64,000 nucleotides of DNA, from the NCBI GenBank assembly GCA_944385095.1, contig CALWVS010000005.1, forward strand, positions 38,120 to 102,119, written 5' to 3'. Position numbers and translations under genes: made by a program. Positions 16,788 to 26,757 of the stretch are shown here, in pieces. Below the pieces are notes generated by a model that was not told where the DNA came from, ran no database searches, and saw nothing but the letters and a program-made list of their open reading frames with translations. This DNA is from an uncultured Oscillospiraceae bacterium (GTDB taxonomy: Bacteria; Bacillota; Clostridia; Oscillospirales; Oscillospiraceae). Each line of letters starts with the position of its first letter. Positions within the stretch are counted from its first letter, which is position 1.

Positions 16788-16948
16788 GGGTGGTATCCTT
16801 CCTCATGTATATAAATGGTTTGGGTGAGTGGCAACCGTACATCTGGGGCAGTTGCTCTGATGCCAGCTCCAATATCCAATAAAATACAGGCATGAGATAA
16901 GAATACCACCAATTCCAACTGAATGCCAGTCTTTTTTTATGTTAGCAA
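16788..16948 (-). other. Intergenic stretch with a possible gene remnant upstream of gntR
   Basis: On the minus strand about 45 codons are open from 16922 to 16784 and end in TGA overlapping the gntR ATG by four bases (ATGA). The translation (for example IGAGIRATAPDVRLPL) reads like the C-terminus of a real protein, but there is no start codon with a ribosome-binding site and an in-frame TAA lies just upstream. I could not assign a family. It may be the tail of a deleted gene formerly coupled to gntR, or chance. Confidence 0.25.
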
Positions 16949-17971
16949 TCAAAAATCAAAGGTCAGCACAATTTTACGGATAGATGGGTCTTTGGAATCA
17001 ATGAAATCAAAGGCCTCCTGTGCTTTGGTGAGAGGATAAGTATGAGAGATGGAACCAGACAGGTCCAGTTTACCAGCCTTGATGAGTTCAATGGCCTTGC
17101 CAAACATTTTATTTTGCAGACGGGAACCACGTACTTCCAGTTCTTTGGAGGTAATGAGGAACTGATTGACCTCAGTGGGAGCAGTGGAAAAGCCCATTGT
17201 GACCACACGACCAGCGTTGCCAGTGGCTTTCAACAGATTGAGCAGGGAATCTTTTACACAGGCGGCATCAATGGACACAGTGGCACCACGCCCATGGGTG
17301 TATTCCAGCACCTTTTCCAGAAAACTCTCCTTAGCAGTGTTGATGGTATACTTGGCACCGGCAGCCTTAGCTTCCTCTAACTTGTCATCCATAATATCTG
17401 CCACAATGATATGGTCGCACATCTGGCGGGCAATGCGCAGAATGGAGGAACCCAATGCACCAGCTCCATAGAGCAGTAACATATCATCCTGTTCCAGTCC
17501 AGCACGGCTACAGCTTTGAATTGCAATGGTGGTTGGCTCAATCATCACAGCATCCTGATCAGAAATGGAATCGGGCAGGATATAGCAGTCACTTTCTGAA
17601 ACTGCAATGAACTCACGGAATCCACCATCAATATGGACACCACGGGCGGCCAGATGGTCACATACATTACCACGATTTTTACGGCAGGGATAACAGGTGC
17701 CACAACTGGTGACTTGATTCACAATCACACGGTCGCCCACTTTTACATGGGTGACATCACTGCCAATTTCAGCGACCACGCCCACCATCTCGTGACCGAT
17801 GATACGGGGATAGGTGGCAGCTGCATTGGTGCCATGATAAATTCCTACATCAGAGCCGCAGATGCCAGCAGCAGTCATTTTTACCAACACATTGTTTTTT
17901 TCATCCAGTACAGGTTTCTCTACTTCAATAATCTCCAGTTGCTCTGGTTTTACAATTTGTACAGCTTTCAT
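16949..17971 (-). CDS. Zinc-dependent medium-chain alcohol dehydrogenase
   Basis: A 340-residue NAD(P)-dependent dehydrogenase of the threonine/sorbitol dehydrogenase group. Catalytic zinc motif GICGSDVGIYHG (Cys38), GHEMVGVVAEIG, structural zinc cysteines in CGTCYPCRKNRGNVC, and a Rossmann fold starting LLLYGAGALGSSILRIA. The substrate is not evident; L-idonate/galactonate-type or other polyols and sugar acids fit the position beside a TRAP transporter and a GntR regulator. GGGAG precedes the ATG. It is divergent from the TRAP operon across a 332-base region with repeats. Confidence 0.88.
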   Translation of the reverse strand: MKAVQIVKPEQLEIIEVEKPVLDEKNNVLVKMTAAGICGSDVGIYHGTNAAATYPRIIGHEMVGVVAEIGSDVTHVKVGDRVIVNQVTSCGTCYPCRKNRGNVCDHLAARGVHIDGGFREFIAVSESDCYILPDSISDQDAVMIEPTTIAIQSCSRAGLEQDDMLLLYGAGALGSSILRIARQMCDHIIVADIMDDKLEEAKAAGAKYTINTAKESFLEKVLEYTHGRGATVSIDAACVKDSLLNLLKATGNAGRVVTMGFSTAPTEVNQFLITSKELEVRGSRLQNKMFGKAIELIKAGKLDLSGSISHTYPLTKAQEAFDFIDSKDPSIRKIVLTFDF

Positions 17972-18034
17972 TTGAATAACTCCCTTTCATTGAGATTGGA
18001 TTTTATGGAGTTATAAACCCAAATCATCCAACAT

Positions 18035-18239
18035 CTAATATACAAGTTTGGACATATTTTGAAGGCAAATTGATTCGTTTGCAGAACTAATATACAAGTA
18101 TGGTAGTACTATCTCTCCTTAAAGTCAATATGAAAAGATAAAACAAAGAAAAATTAGGAATAATATACAAAATATTCAAAGAAAAGTCGTGCGATATTCC
18201 GTGTTGCAAAATTTTACCGAATATACTACCATACAAGTA
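18035..18239. promoter_or_regulatory. Repeated operator-like sites between the dehydrogenase and TRAP genes
   Basis: The 332-base gap 17972-18303 holds no gene. CTAATATACAAGT occurs twice exactly, at 18035-18047 and 18087-18099. ATACAAGTA occurs again at 18231-18239. In addition TATGGTAGTA (18099-18108) reappears inverted as TACTACCATA (18224-18233). The copies flank the start region of both divergent transcripts. A dimeric GntR/FCD regulator such as the one at 16107-16787 is the obvious candidate ligand, but this is inference. Confidence 0.45.
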
Positions 18240-18303
18240 GAAGGCAAGCGGTAGTCCTTGTATTGGTTTGCAGGGAGAATGAAAAGGTAGGAGGAAATCA
18301 ATT

Positions 18304-19323
18304 ATGAAGTATGGCAACCTGGCGAAATGCGGGCTCAGTTTGAGTGTTGCAACGCTGATTGCACTGGGTACCTTATCAGGCTGCTCCAGCGACACTGGCT
18401 CTGGTGGTAAATTGGTGAAGTTGTCCGTTTGTGTGTCTGATATGACACCCGCAGCGGCGGCGTTGAGAGAAGTGTTTGAACCCATGGTAGAGGAACAAAC
18501 AGAGGGACGTTTCAATGTGCAGATTTATACCTCTGGTGTGCTGGGTGCAGAGAAGGTGACCTATGACTATACCCGTAGCGGCATTATTGAATTGTGTATG
18601 GTTGGTACCCCCATGTGGTCAGAGACCCCAAAAATGACCATCCCAGATTTTCCCTTTGTATTCCGAGATGTGGAACATGCTCGCACCTGTTATCAGGGCG
18701 AACTGGGAGACTATATTGCAGAAGATATTGAGTCCAGCCAGCCAGTGGAATTGATTGGTTGGTATCCCAACGGCTCCCGTGTGTTTACATCCAATAAAGA
18801 ACTGACAGGGTTGGATGATTTTAAGGGGCAAAAATTGAGAATGCCAAACAACCCCATCCATGTAAAACTGGCAGAAAGTCTGGGAGCAAATGTAGTGATC
18901 ATGGATATGGGTGAGGTGTTCACAGCTCTGGAACAGGGTGTGGCAGATGGACAAGACAACCCCTTAGCAACGGTACGCAATGAGGGCTGGTATGAGGTGC
19001 AGGATTATGCCTATCTGACCAATCACATTGTGGCATCCCTGGAGCTGTTTGCCAGTGAGGAGTTTTGGGATTCTCTCAGTGAGGAGGATCAGAAGATTTT
19101 TGAGGAAGCAGCAAGAGCCGCCTCTGACTATGCGTGGGATACTTATATTGAACAGTTGGAAGAAGACAAGCAGTTCATGATTGACAACGGAATAGCAGTG
19201 ACAGAAATGACAGAAGAAGACCGTCAAACCATGCTGGAGATGATTCAGCCTGTGTATGATTATCTGGATTCTGAATATGAGTGGGCACCGGAAGTCCGTG
19301 ACATGATTGCAGCCATTGAGTGA
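18304..19323 (+). CDS. dctP: TRAP transporter solute-binding protein (DctP family, lipoprotein)
   Basis: A 339-residue extracytoplasmic receptor. The signal peptide ends in lipobox LSGC (Cys27), as expected for a Gram-positive DctP. Family features include YTSGVLGAEKVTYDYTRSG, LRMPNNPIHVKLAESLGANV and the hallmark VADGQDNPLATV near residue 215. It delivers a carboxylated substrate (sugar acid, C4-dicarboxylate or similar) to the DctQM membrane unit encoded next. A strong AGGAGG lies upstream. Specificity cannot be read from sequence alone; the neighbouring dehydrogenase suggests a sugar acid. Confidence 0.92.
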   Translation: MKYGNLAKCGLSLSVATLIALGTLSGCSSDTGSGGKLVKLSVCVSDMTPAAAALREVFEPMVEEQTEGRFNVQIYTSGVLGAEKVTYDYTRSGIIELCMVGTPMWSETPKMTIPDFPFVFRDVEHARTCYQGELGDYIAEDIESSQPVELIGWYPNGSRVFTSNKELTGLDDFKGQKLRMPNNPIHVKLAESLGANVVIMDMGEVFTALEQGVADGQDNPLATVRNEGWYEVQDYAYLTNHIVASLELFASEEFWDSLSEEDQKIFEEAARAASDYAWDTYIEQLEEDKQFMIDNGIAVTEMTEEDRQTMLEMIQPVYDYLDSEYEWAPEVRDMIAAIE

Positions 19324-19334
19324 GGTGACAGACA

Positions 19335-19922
19335 ATGAAAAATGGAACAATGGATAAATTGTTTAAAGGGATTGACTACTTAACAGGTATTCTGACCGGT
19401 TTAATGGTATTGTTTGTGTTCCTGAATGTGGTGCTGCGTACCTGTTTTAATTCCGGTCTTACTTGGTCTGAGGAGTTGTCACGCTATCTGTTTGTATTTG
19501 TAACTTATGTGGGAGCAATCAGTGCCATGCGAGTGAATGGGCATTTGGGAGTGGATACCCTGATTTCCAGAGTGCCCCCTCAGCTTCAGATGTTGATGTA
19601 TGTGGTGTCTCAACTGCTGATTGCAGCTTTGATGTGTATTTTGGTGCATGGTTCTGGTAAAATGGTGTTGCAAAATACAGAATCCCGCACTGCAGCGTTG
19701 GGTATCTCCTATGCTCTGCTCTATTCTGTTGGAATCCTGACTGGAGCATCTATTGCTGCTATGGCAATTGCTAATATTGTTTATGCAGTGACACACCCCT
19801 CTGAAATTGGAAAAATTGTCACAATGGTGACAGATGAGGATGAAATTATGGAGGAGGCTGGCAGTGAATCTCTCTCTGATGAGGAGTATGCCAAGCGGCT
19901 GAATGAAGAGGGAGGAAAGTAA
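19335..19922 (+). CDS. dctQ: TRAP transporter small permease (DctQ family)
   Basis: A 195-residue protein with four transmembrane helices and the DctQ signature FNSGLTWSEELSRYLFVFVTY near residue 40. It also has an unusually long acidic C-terminal tail of about 40 residues (DEDEIMEEAGSESLSDEEY). It lies 11 bases after dctP and three before dctM and should form the membrane complex with DctM. Confidence 0.9.
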   Translation: MKNGTMDKLFKGIDYLTGILTGLMVLFVFLNVVLRTCFNSGLTWSEELSRYLFVFVTYVGAISAMRVNGHLGVDTLISRVPPQLQMLMYVVSQLLIAALMCILVHGSGKMVLQNTESRTAALGISYALLYSVGILTGASIAAMAIANIVYAVTHPSEIGKIVTMVTDEDEIMEEAGSESLSDEEYAKRLNEEGGK

Positions 19923-19925
19923 CCC

Positions 19926-21209
19926 ATGACATTGATTGTATTTCTGGCTGCCCTGATTGGTGGCATGCTCATTGGATTACCAGTGTGTTTTTCGCTGATG
20001 TTCAGCGGTGTATGTATGATGTTGTTCCTTGATGGGTTCAACTCACAGATTTTGGCGCAAAACCTGTTTTCCGGCGCAGATTCCTTTTCTATGATGGCAG
20101 TACCATTCTTTATCATGGCAGGCGAATTTATGAACCGTGGTGGCATTACCAAGCGCATTGTCAATACAGCCAATGCACTGGTGGGCTGGGTCCGTGGTGG
20201 TTTGGGCTATGTGTCCATTCTGGCCATTCTGGTGTTTGCCAGCATGGTAGGTTCCGCTGTGGCATCTACTGCCTTTTTGGGTGCCATTCTCATTCCCATG
20301 ATGGTGCGTGCTGGTTATAAGCGTGATACTTGTACCGGTTTGATTGCAGCCGGAAACATTCTGTCTCCCATTATGCCCCCTTCTGTACCCATGATTATTT
20401 TTGGCGTACAGGCTGGTGTGTCTGTTACTGAGTTGTTCATGGGTGGTATTGCGCCTGCATTTTATCTATCTGCCGCTCTGTGTATTCTGTGGTTTTTCAT
20501 TGCCAGACGGGACAAGCTGCCAACTGCACCCCGTCAGAGTGCAAAGCAGGTTGGGAAAGCCATTGTAGATGGTCTGTGGGCTTTGGCTCTGCCTCTCTTT
20601 ATCCTGTATGGACTGCGCAGTGGTAAGTTTACCCCCACAGAAGCCGGCGTAATTGCTGCTGTGTATGCACTGTTTGTGGGTATGGTGATTTATCGTGAGT
20701 TGAAAGTTACCATGATTATGGATTGTCTGGTATCCGCTGCCAAGTCCTCTTCAATTATTATGTTCCTGGCTGCTGCCGCTATGGTGTCCTCTTGGATGAT
20801 GACTGTGGCAAATGTGCCTGCCATTGTGACTACCATTCTGGCTCCCTTCATTGCACATCCTACCCTGTTGATGCTGGTCACAGCTGGTATTGTGCTGCTG
20901 GTGGGAACTTCTATGGACGTAACCCCTTCTATTATGATTCTTACTCCTGTGTTACTGCCAGCCGTAAAAGCTGCTGGCATTGATACCGGCTACTTTGGTG
21001 TGGTGTTCATCCTCATGTGTGTGCTGGGACTGCTGACACCTCCTGTGGGTACTGTGCTCAATGTGGCATGTGGTGCTGGTAAAATCAACATGGAACGCAT
21101 TGTCAAAGCCATTTGGCCATTCCTGCTGGCTGAAGTGATTATCCTGTTACTGATGGTATGTTTCCCCAGTTTGATTATTGTACCCATGAACTTCTTTACG
21201 GGTGGATAA
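19926..21209 (+). CDS. dctM: TRAP transporter large permease (DctM family)
   Basis: A 427-residue permease with about twelve hydrophobic segments. Typical DctM blocks are FFIMAGEFMNRGGITKRIV, GSAVASTAFLGAILIPMM, NILSPIMPPSVPMIIFG and LLTPPVGTVLNVACG. It forms the sodium-driven translocation channel with DctQ. It is the last gene of the operon and is followed by a long perfect hairpin. Confidence 0.93.
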   Translation: MTLIVFLAALIGGMLIGLPVCFSLMFSGVCMMLFLDGFNSQILAQNLFSGADSFSMMAVPFFIMAGEFMNRGGITKRIVNTANALVGWVRGGLGYVSILAILVFASMVGSAVASTAFLGAILIPMMVRAGYKRDTCTGLIAAGNILSPIMPPSVPMIIFGVQAGVSVTELFMGGIAPAFYLSAALCILWFFIARRDKLPTAPRQSAKQVGKAIVDGLWALALPLFILYGLRSGKFTPTEAGVIAAVYALFVGMVIYRELKVTMIMDCLVSAAKSSSIIMFLAAAAMVSSWMMTVANVPAIVTTILAPFIAHPTLLMLVTAGIVLLVGTSMDVTPSIMILTPVLLPAVKAAGIDTGYFGVVFILMCVLGLLTPPVGTVLNVACGAGKINMERIVKAIWPFLLAEVIILLLMVCFPSLIIVPMNFFTGG

Positions 21210-21318
21210 TCTGAAAATAGGACATAGGAAACAAGCAAACGATACAAAGCAAAGGGGACCCTCAACTGGGTTTCCTTTGACTTGTTTTATGAGAGGAAGA
21301 AAGCAAATGATAGCTATA

Positions 21319-21366
21319 AAAAGACTGGTACCGTTTGGGTTGTCCCAAACGGTACCAGTCTTTTTT
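21319..21366. terminator. Strong bidirectional terminator between dctM and V-ATPase subunit D
   Basis: Perfect 17-base-pair-plus stem AAAGACTGGTACCGTTTGGG / CCCAAACGGTACCAGTCTTT with a four-base loop and T runs on both strands. It serves two convergent operons. Confidence 0.9.
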
Positions 21367-21403
21367 GTTTCTTCTCAATCATCCAGAATCAGAAAAAGCC
21401 CTA

Positions 21404-22090
21404 TTACTCGGACTCCATTGTGGCTCTTAGGGTTTCCTCCCGTCGCTCCTCAATGGCTTCCTTCAGAAGCATATCCTTCACCTTCATCAGTCGAATGGTG
21501 TTGGCACGCTCGTTTTCGTCCAGCTTCATGGTGATATACTTGATGTTTTCCTGCATCTGAGGAATTTTTACATACTCCAACGCATTGACACGGCGGCGTG
21601 TTTTTTCGATTTCCTCAGCCAGCAGTTGACTGGTCTTTTCAATTTCTGCCAGTTTCAGCATATCCTGAAAGACACGGGACAGGGCATCCACAGCGTCATC
21701 CAGTTCACCACTGGTTTGTGCAAAACCATAGGGGTAAACTTCGCCGGGGTCCTGACTTTTAGTGTGGAAACGATACTGAGGCACATCCACAGACATCACG
21801 TTTTGGAATGTCATGTCCAGCTCTACCGACTGTTTGGGGTAGAGCAGGGACTGTTCCAATATTTCCGGGGACATAAGGGCAGAAGCCACCGTGAAGGAAC
21901 TGTGAGCACGCATCAATTCCTCCTCTACACGTTTTCTCAATGCCCGATTTTCACGCACCACATCCATAAACTGCTTCATCAACTCGTCACGCTTGTCTTT
22001 CAACAGCTTGTGACCACGTTGGGCAGTTTTTAAGCGACCCTTGAGGCGGGTCAGTTCCATTCTGGTGGGGTTAATTGTTGAGGAAGGCAT
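21404..22090 (-). CDS. ntpD: V-type ATPase subunit D
   Basis: A 228-residue central-stalk subunit, mostly two long helices forming a coiled coil. The N-terminal NPTRMELTRLKGRLKTAQRG and the C-terminal TRRRVNALEYVKIPQM are hallmark sequences of V/A-ATPase subunit D. It turns inside the A3B3 head. This is the last gene of the nine-gene operon, preceded by AAGGAGGGAG. Normal length. Confidence 0.95.
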   Translation of the reverse strand: MPSSTINPTRMELTRLKGRLKTAQRGHKLLKDKRDELMKQFMDVVRENRALRKRVEEELMRAHSSFTVASALMSPEILEQSLLYPKQSVELDMTFQNVMSVDVPQYRFHTKSQDPGEVYPYGFAQTSGELDDAVDALSRVFQDMLKLAEIEKTSQLLAEEIEKTRRRVNALEYVKIPQMQENIKYITMKLDENERANTIRLMKVKDMLLKEAIEERREETLRATMESE

Positions 22091-22104
22091 CTAAAACTCC
22101 CTCC

Positions 22105-23481
22105 TTAATCCTTTTTGGGTAAATACTTGTCGATATACTCGGGCTTAATACGCTTTAACTCACTTTTTGGCAGAATACTGAGCAATTCCCAACCCAAATC
22201 CAATGTATCGAAAATAGAGCGGTTTTCATCAGAACCCTGAGCCACATAGCGTTTTTCAAACTCATCGGCAAATCTTGCGTATTGCAAATCGGTGGGGCTG
22301 AGGGCAGCCTCACCCAAAATGGACATCAATTCCTTGTTTTCCTTACCAGTTGCATAGGCAGCAAAGAGCTGGTTCATGGTGCCGGCGTGGTCCTCACGGG
22401 TTTTGCCTGCACCAGTACCCTTATCCTTCAGACGAGACAGAGAGGGCAGAACATCCACAGGAGGAATGATACCCTTACGGTACAGCTCACGGGACAAAAT
22501 AATCTGCCCCTCAGTGATATAACCGGTCAGGTCGGGGATGGGGTGTGTCTTGTCATCTTCTGGCATGGTCAAAATGGGAATCAGGGTGATAGAGCCTTCT
22601 CGGTCCATCTGACGACCTGCACGTTCATACAGGGTTGCCAAGTTGGTGTACAGGTAGCCGGGATAGCCACGGCGACCGGGAACTTCCTTCTTAGCGGCGG
22701 AAATCTCACGCAGAGCCTCGGCATAGTTGGTAATATCCGTCATGATAACCAGAACGTGCATACCCTTTTCAAATGCCAGATACTCCGCAGCAGTCAAAGC
22801 CATACGGGGGGTTGCAATACGCTCAACGGCTGGGTCGTTTGCCAGATTGGTAAAGAGCACAGTACGGTCAATGGCACCAGTGCGCTTAAACTCACTAACG
22901 AAAAATTCAGATTCTTCAAAGGTAATACCAATAGCAGCGAATACAACGGCGAAGTTACTTTCACCGTCCAGAACCTTTGCCTGACGGGCAATCTGAGCAG
23001 CCAGAGCAGCATGGGGCAGACCAGAACCGGAGAAAATAGGCAGCTTCTGCCCACGCACCAGGGTATTCAGACCATCAATGGTGGAGATGCCAGTCTGGAT
23101 AAACTCGTTTGGATAGTTACGGGCAGCAGGGTTCATGGCAAGACCATTGATATCCCGATATTCATCAGCCAGAATGGCAGGACCGCCGTCAATGGGTTGT
23201 CCCATACCATTGAACACACGCCCCAGCATATCGCCAGAAACACCAAGCTGGAGAGGGTGCCCCAGAAAGCGGATTTTAGATTCTGCCAAGTTGATACCAG
23301 CAGAATTTTCAAATAACTGCACCACAGCGGCGTCACCGTTGACCTCCAATACCTGACAGCGGCGCACAGTACCATCTGAAAGCTCAATTTCACCCAGTTC
23401 ATCGTAAGTGACGCCCTGCACATGGTTGACAACCATCAGAGGACCGGAAATTTCCTGAATGGTTTTGTATTCTCGAATCAC
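22105..23481 (-). CDS. ntpB: V-type ATPase subunit B
   Basis: A 458-residue non-catalytic nucleotide-binding subunit of the A3B3 head. Family motifs: [39 protein letters not shown] (degenerate P-loop, as usual for B), [19 protein letters not shown] and [19 protein letters not shown]. The start is GTG at 23481, overlapping the stop of subunit A by four bases (GTGA), so A and B are made in coupled fashion. Confidence 0.96.
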   Translation of the reverse strand: MIREYKTIQEISGPLMVVNHVQGVTYDELGEIELSDGTVRRCQVLEVNGDAAVVQLFENSAGINLAESKIRFLGHPLQLGVSGDMLGRVFNGMGQPIDGGPAILADEYRDINGLAMNPAARNYPNEFIQTGISTIDGLNTLVRGQKLPIFSGSGLPHAALAAQIARQAKVLDGESNFAVVFAAIGITFEESEFFVSEFKRTGAIDRTVLFTNLANDPAVERIATPRMALTAAEYLAFEKGMHVLVIMTDITNYAEALREISAAKKEVPGRRGYPGYLYTNLATLYERAGRQMDREGSITLIPILTMPEDDKTHPIPDLTGYITEGQIILSRELYRKGIIPPVDVLPSLSRLKDKGTGAGKTREDHAGTMNQLFAAYATGKENKELMSILGEAALSPTDLQYARFADEFEKRYVAQGSDENRSIFDTLDLGWELLSILPKSELKRIKPEYIDKYLPKKD

Positions 23482-25253
23482 AGTTCACTCTCTCCCTTCT
23501 GTGCAATGGCTTCAATCTCCTGCTCCATCTCCAGTACAATCTGCATATAGTTGTCCTGATACTGGTCAGCAGGTACAGACTTTGCACGACCGATTTTTTC
23601 ACGGCTCTCAATGGAGAACAGTGCATTCAAATCACCGCCACGCTCGGCAGCACTACGGCAGCGCCCATCGTAATCACGAATCATAGACAGCATACGGGCT
23701 TGACGGTCGTACTCAGAGAAGGAATCAATGTCCACAAAGGAGTTCTGTTGCAGAAAATCCTCTCGAATCATTTTGGCAACTTCCAGCGTAATCTGATCCT
23801 TGGGGGACAGGGAATCCTTACCAACCAGCTGCACAATTTCGTTCAGGCTGGCTTCCTCCTGTAACATACTCATAGCCCACTCACGGTCTTTCAGGAAATC
23901 TTTGCCCAGATTTTCGTCATACCAGGGTTTCAGACTGTCCAAATACAGGGAGTAGGAGTTTAACCAGTTGATGGCTGGGAAGTGACGGCGGTAAGCAAGA
24001 GAGGCATCCAATGCCCAGAACACTTTGACAATACGCATGGTGGCCTGAGAAACAGGCTCAGACAAGTCACCACCGGGAGGGGAGACCGCACCAACCGCAG
24101 TCAGACTGCCACGGCGGTCCTCATCAGAACCAAGGCAGGATACAGAACCGGCACGTTCATAGAACTGAGCCAGACGGGAACTGAGGTAAGCGGGATAGCC
24201 TTCTTCACCGGGCATTTCTTCCAGACGACCGGACATCTCACGCAGAGCCTCAGCCCAACGGGAAGTGGAGTCTGCAATCACAGCCACAGCATAGCCCATA
24301 TCACGGAAATACTCTGCAATGGTAATACCAGTGTAGATAGATGCCTCACGGGCAGCCACAGGCATATCGGAAGTGTTGGCAATCAAAACAGTGCGCTTCA
24401 TCAGAGATTGACCAGTACGGGGGTCAATCAGTTCAGGGAATTCACGCAATACGTCGGTCATCTCGTTACCACGCTCACCACAGCCAATGTAGACCACCAA
24501 ATCCACATCGGACCATTTTGCCAGAGCGTGCTGCATCACAGTCTTTCCGGAACCGAAGGGACCGGGGATGGCAGCAGTACCACCCTTTGCCACAGGGAAG
24601 AAGGTATCCACGATACGTTGACCAGATTGCAGGGGAATCACAGGGGGATATTTATGTTTATAGGGACGACCCACACGCACAGGCCACTTTTGCATCAGGG
24701 TCAGTTCTGTCTGGGTACCGTCCTTTTGCTCCAAAACGGCTACCGTTTCTGTGACGGTAAAAGAGCCACCCTGAATGGACACAATGGTACCAGACATGCG
24801 AGGGGGAATCATAATTTTGTGGAGAATGGAATCTGTCTCCTGTACAGTACCAATGATGTCACCACCTACAACAGCAGTGCCAGGCTGTACTGTGGGCACA
24901 AACTCCCACTTTTTGTTGCGGTCCAGTGCAGGCACCTCTACACCGCGGGGGAGGCTGTTGCTCTGGGTTTTTGCCTTGATTTCCTCCAGAGGACGCTGGA
25001 TTCCATCATAAATATTTTCAATCAGACCGGGACCCAGTTCCACAGACAGAGGGGCACCAGTTGTGACAACCTCCGCACCAGGACCAAGACCAGAAGTTTC
25101 CTCATAAACCTGAATGGAAGCGGCATCACCATTCATGTTCAGAATTTCACCAATGAGACGCTGCTCACCAACACGAACCACGTCTGCCATGTTTGCCTCC
25201 TGCATTCCGGTTGCAACAACCAGAGGACCAGAGACCTTGACAATCTTTCCCAT
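23478..25253 (-). CDS. ntpA: V-type ATPase catalytic subunit A
   Basis: A 591-residue catalytic subunit. The P-loop is GPFGSGKT (in [19 protein letters not shown]), followed by [16 protein letters not shown] with the catalytic Glu and [19 protein letters not shown]. The long non-homologous region near residues 110-200 distinguishes it from F-type beta. I use the ATG at 25253 ([13 protein letters not shown], as in relatives) with AGAAGG upstream; a GTG ten codons earlier lacks a site. ATP hydrolysis here drives the membrane rotor. Confidence 0.96.
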   Translation of the reverse strand: MGKIVKVSGPLVVATGMQEANMADVVRVGEQRLIGEILNMNGDAASIQVYEETSGLGPGAEVVTTGAPLSVELGPGLIENIYDGIQRPLEEIKAKTQSNSLPRGVEVPALDRNKKWEFVPTVQPGTAVVGGDIIGTVQETDSILHKIMIPPRMSGTIVSIQGGSFTVTETVAVLEQKDGTQTELTLMQKWPVRVGRPYKHKYPPVIPLQSGQRIVDTFFPVAKGGTAAIPGPFGSGKTVMQHALAKWSDVDLVVYIGCGERGNEMTDVLREFPELIDPRTGQSLMKRTVLIANTSDMPVAAREASIYTGITIAEYFRDMGYAVAVIADSTSRWAEALREMSGRLEEMPGEEGYPAYLSSRLAQFYERAGSVSCLGSDEDRRGSLTAVGAVSPPGGDLSEPVSQATMRIVKVFWALDASLAYRRHFPAINWLNSYSLYLDSLKPWYDENLGKDFLKDREWAMSMLQEEASLNEIVQLVGKDSLSPKDQITLEVAKMIREDFLQQNSFVDIDSFSEYDRQARMLSMIRDYDGRCRSAAERGGDLNALFSIESREKIGRAKSVPADQYQDNYMQIVLEMEQEIEAIAQKGESEL

Positions 25254-25377
25254 AGGTTTTCTAACCTTCTTTCCTACAACCACATCTGCATATCATGCAA
25301 AGATGGGGACGAAAATTCAATGCTGTCTGGTCAGAACGACAGTCTGACCAGACAGGATGTTTCTGTGGTGCTCAGGG

Positions 25378-25686
25378 TTACAGAATATCTGCACCCACTG
25401 CCCGTTCCACAGCGTTCTTTACATTTGCCATGCCAATCCCCAAGCTGCCTTCTTTGCCGGGAATCAGGATAATGGCAGGTGTGAGGGCATCTTTATAGCG
25501 GGCAATCTCTGGCTGTAACTGGCTGGCGAGCTGCTCAGTCAAATATAAAATGGCATAGTTCTCTTTCGCCATTCGATAGATTGCCTGCCGTGCCTGTTCT
25601 GCGTTGGATACAGGGCACACATCCAGTCCCAGAGACTTGAATCCCAGTACACTGTCAGAATCACCAATTACTGCAATACGGTACAT
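25378..25686 (-). CDS. ntpG: V-type ATPase subunit F
   Basis: A 102-residue small stalk subunit. It starts MYRIAVIGDSDSVLGFKSLG, the classic subunit F opening, and has ENYAILYLTEQLASQL in the middle. It binds subunit D in the rotor shaft. A strong AAGGAGG precedes the ATG; 124 bases separate it from subunit A. Named F in V/A-type nomenclature (NtpG in Enterococcus). Confidence 0.92.
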   Translation of the reverse strand: MYRIAVIGDSDSVLGFKSLGLDVCPVSNAEQARQAIYRMAKENYAILYLTEQLASQLQPEIARYKDALTPAIILIPGKEGSLGIGMANVKNAVERAVGADIL

Positions 25687-25698
25687 CTGTGCCCCTCC

Positions 25699-26697
25699 TT
25701 ACACATAACTTTCACGCAGCCGTTCACGAATCACGGACCCATCCAAACCAGCTTTACGACCAGCCAAAATGGTACGGATGGTAGTCAGTTCTGCCTCTTT
25801 TGCATATAAATACCCAATCACAGTTTCCTCTCCAAATGGAATACGGCGGGCAGAGGAGAGATAATTTGTGAGAGCGTTGTCACATTCACGCTCAAAGGCG
25901 GTCAGTGCACCAGATGCAGGGCGAGCCACTGCACTGCTCAGCTCTGCTGCCTTTGCCAGCGCACCTGTACGGAACAAGCCCTCCAAATCCTCACCACGGG
26001 TACGGGCAATCTGCGTTTCAGATACACTGCCGCCGGGGATGAGAACATGGGATAAAAAGTCACTGGATTTTTCCATGCGTGCCACCCGTACCGCAGTGCG
26101 CAAGTTAGCAATGTCCACACACAGCCGGACATAGCCCTGTAGAAATGCACTGCCACTGTCCTTGGCAAGCTGGGTCATTTCTGCAAAATAGGCACGATCC
26201 AATACCAAATCGGCAAGTTGTGGGTCATGAGAGGCAGCCAATGTCTCTTTTGCTTTGGCAATGGCTGCACAATAGGACTCACTGAGACCACGCAATTCCC
26301 CTTTGTGATAGCCATCAGCCAACAGGGTGGGGGCGTAGCGTCCACCACTCATCAGAAGGTGGTCAGCACGGATTCCCATCCCCTCTGCCTTCACCAGAGT
26401 TTTGGCATTGTGGTAGTCATATTTGAGCTGAAACACATCCAAAAGACGGTGATCTGGAACAGAAGCACGCAAATCCTGAAAGGTTGCTGCCTGTGCTGTG
26501 CTGAGGGCTTCATCTACTGTATTGAGTTGAAGTCCATCTGCGCTGCCATAGCCACATTCTGAGAGAATCTTCAGAACCTCACTATCCTCTTTGGCATCAA
26601 TCATGCGCTCCATTCTCTCTCTCGTCAACATACGATTTTCCATCGCATGAATGCGGGTGGAGATGGACAAATAATCAGTATCTCTTGTGTGAGACAA
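25699..26697 (-). CDS. ntpC: V-type ATPase subunit C (d-like)
   Basis: A 332-residue, mainly helical subunit that couples the stalk to the membrane ring. The opening DTDYLSISTRIHAMENRML and the block VFQLKYDYHNAKTLVKAE are typical, as is the C-terminal FGEETVIGYLYAKEAELTTIR. The start is most likely TTG at 26697: AGGAGG lies six bases before it, whereas the longer open frame (to 26742) has none. A rare start codon may lower the dose of this single-copy subunit. Confidence 0.9.
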   Translation of the reverse strand: MSHTRDTDYLSISTRIHAMENRMLTRERMERMIDAKEDSEVLKILSECGYGSADGLQLNTVDEALSTAQAATFQDLRASVPDHRLLDVFQLKYDYHNAKTLVKAEGMGIRADHLLMSGGRYAPTLLADGYHKGELRGLSESYCAAIAKAKETLAASHDPQLADLVLDRAYFAEMTQLAKDSGSAFLQGYVRLCVDIANLRTAVRVARMEKSSDFLSHVLIPGGSVSETQIARTRGEDLEGLFRTGALAKAAELSSAVARPASGALTAFERECDNALTNYLSSARRIPFGEETVIGYLYAKEAELTTIRTILAGRKAGLDGSVIRERLRESYV

Positions 26698-26757
26698 GGT
26701 ATCCCTCCTCACTGTTTTAGTCAGATACAGGGATGGGAGCATTCCCCACCGCCTGTA

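Noticed and set aside
22282-23316. 344-codon open frame antisense to V-ATPase subunit B
   Set aside because: Product is rich in Gln, Thr, His and Gly without any fold signature, has no ribosome-binding site, and mirrors the codon bias of the real gene.
23982-25472. 496-codon open frame antisense to V-ATPase subunit A, reaching past subunit F
   Set aside because: Very long, but composition (His, Thr, Ser, Cys rich) is typical of the reverse of a highly biased gene; the opposite strand has unmistakable catalytic motifs.
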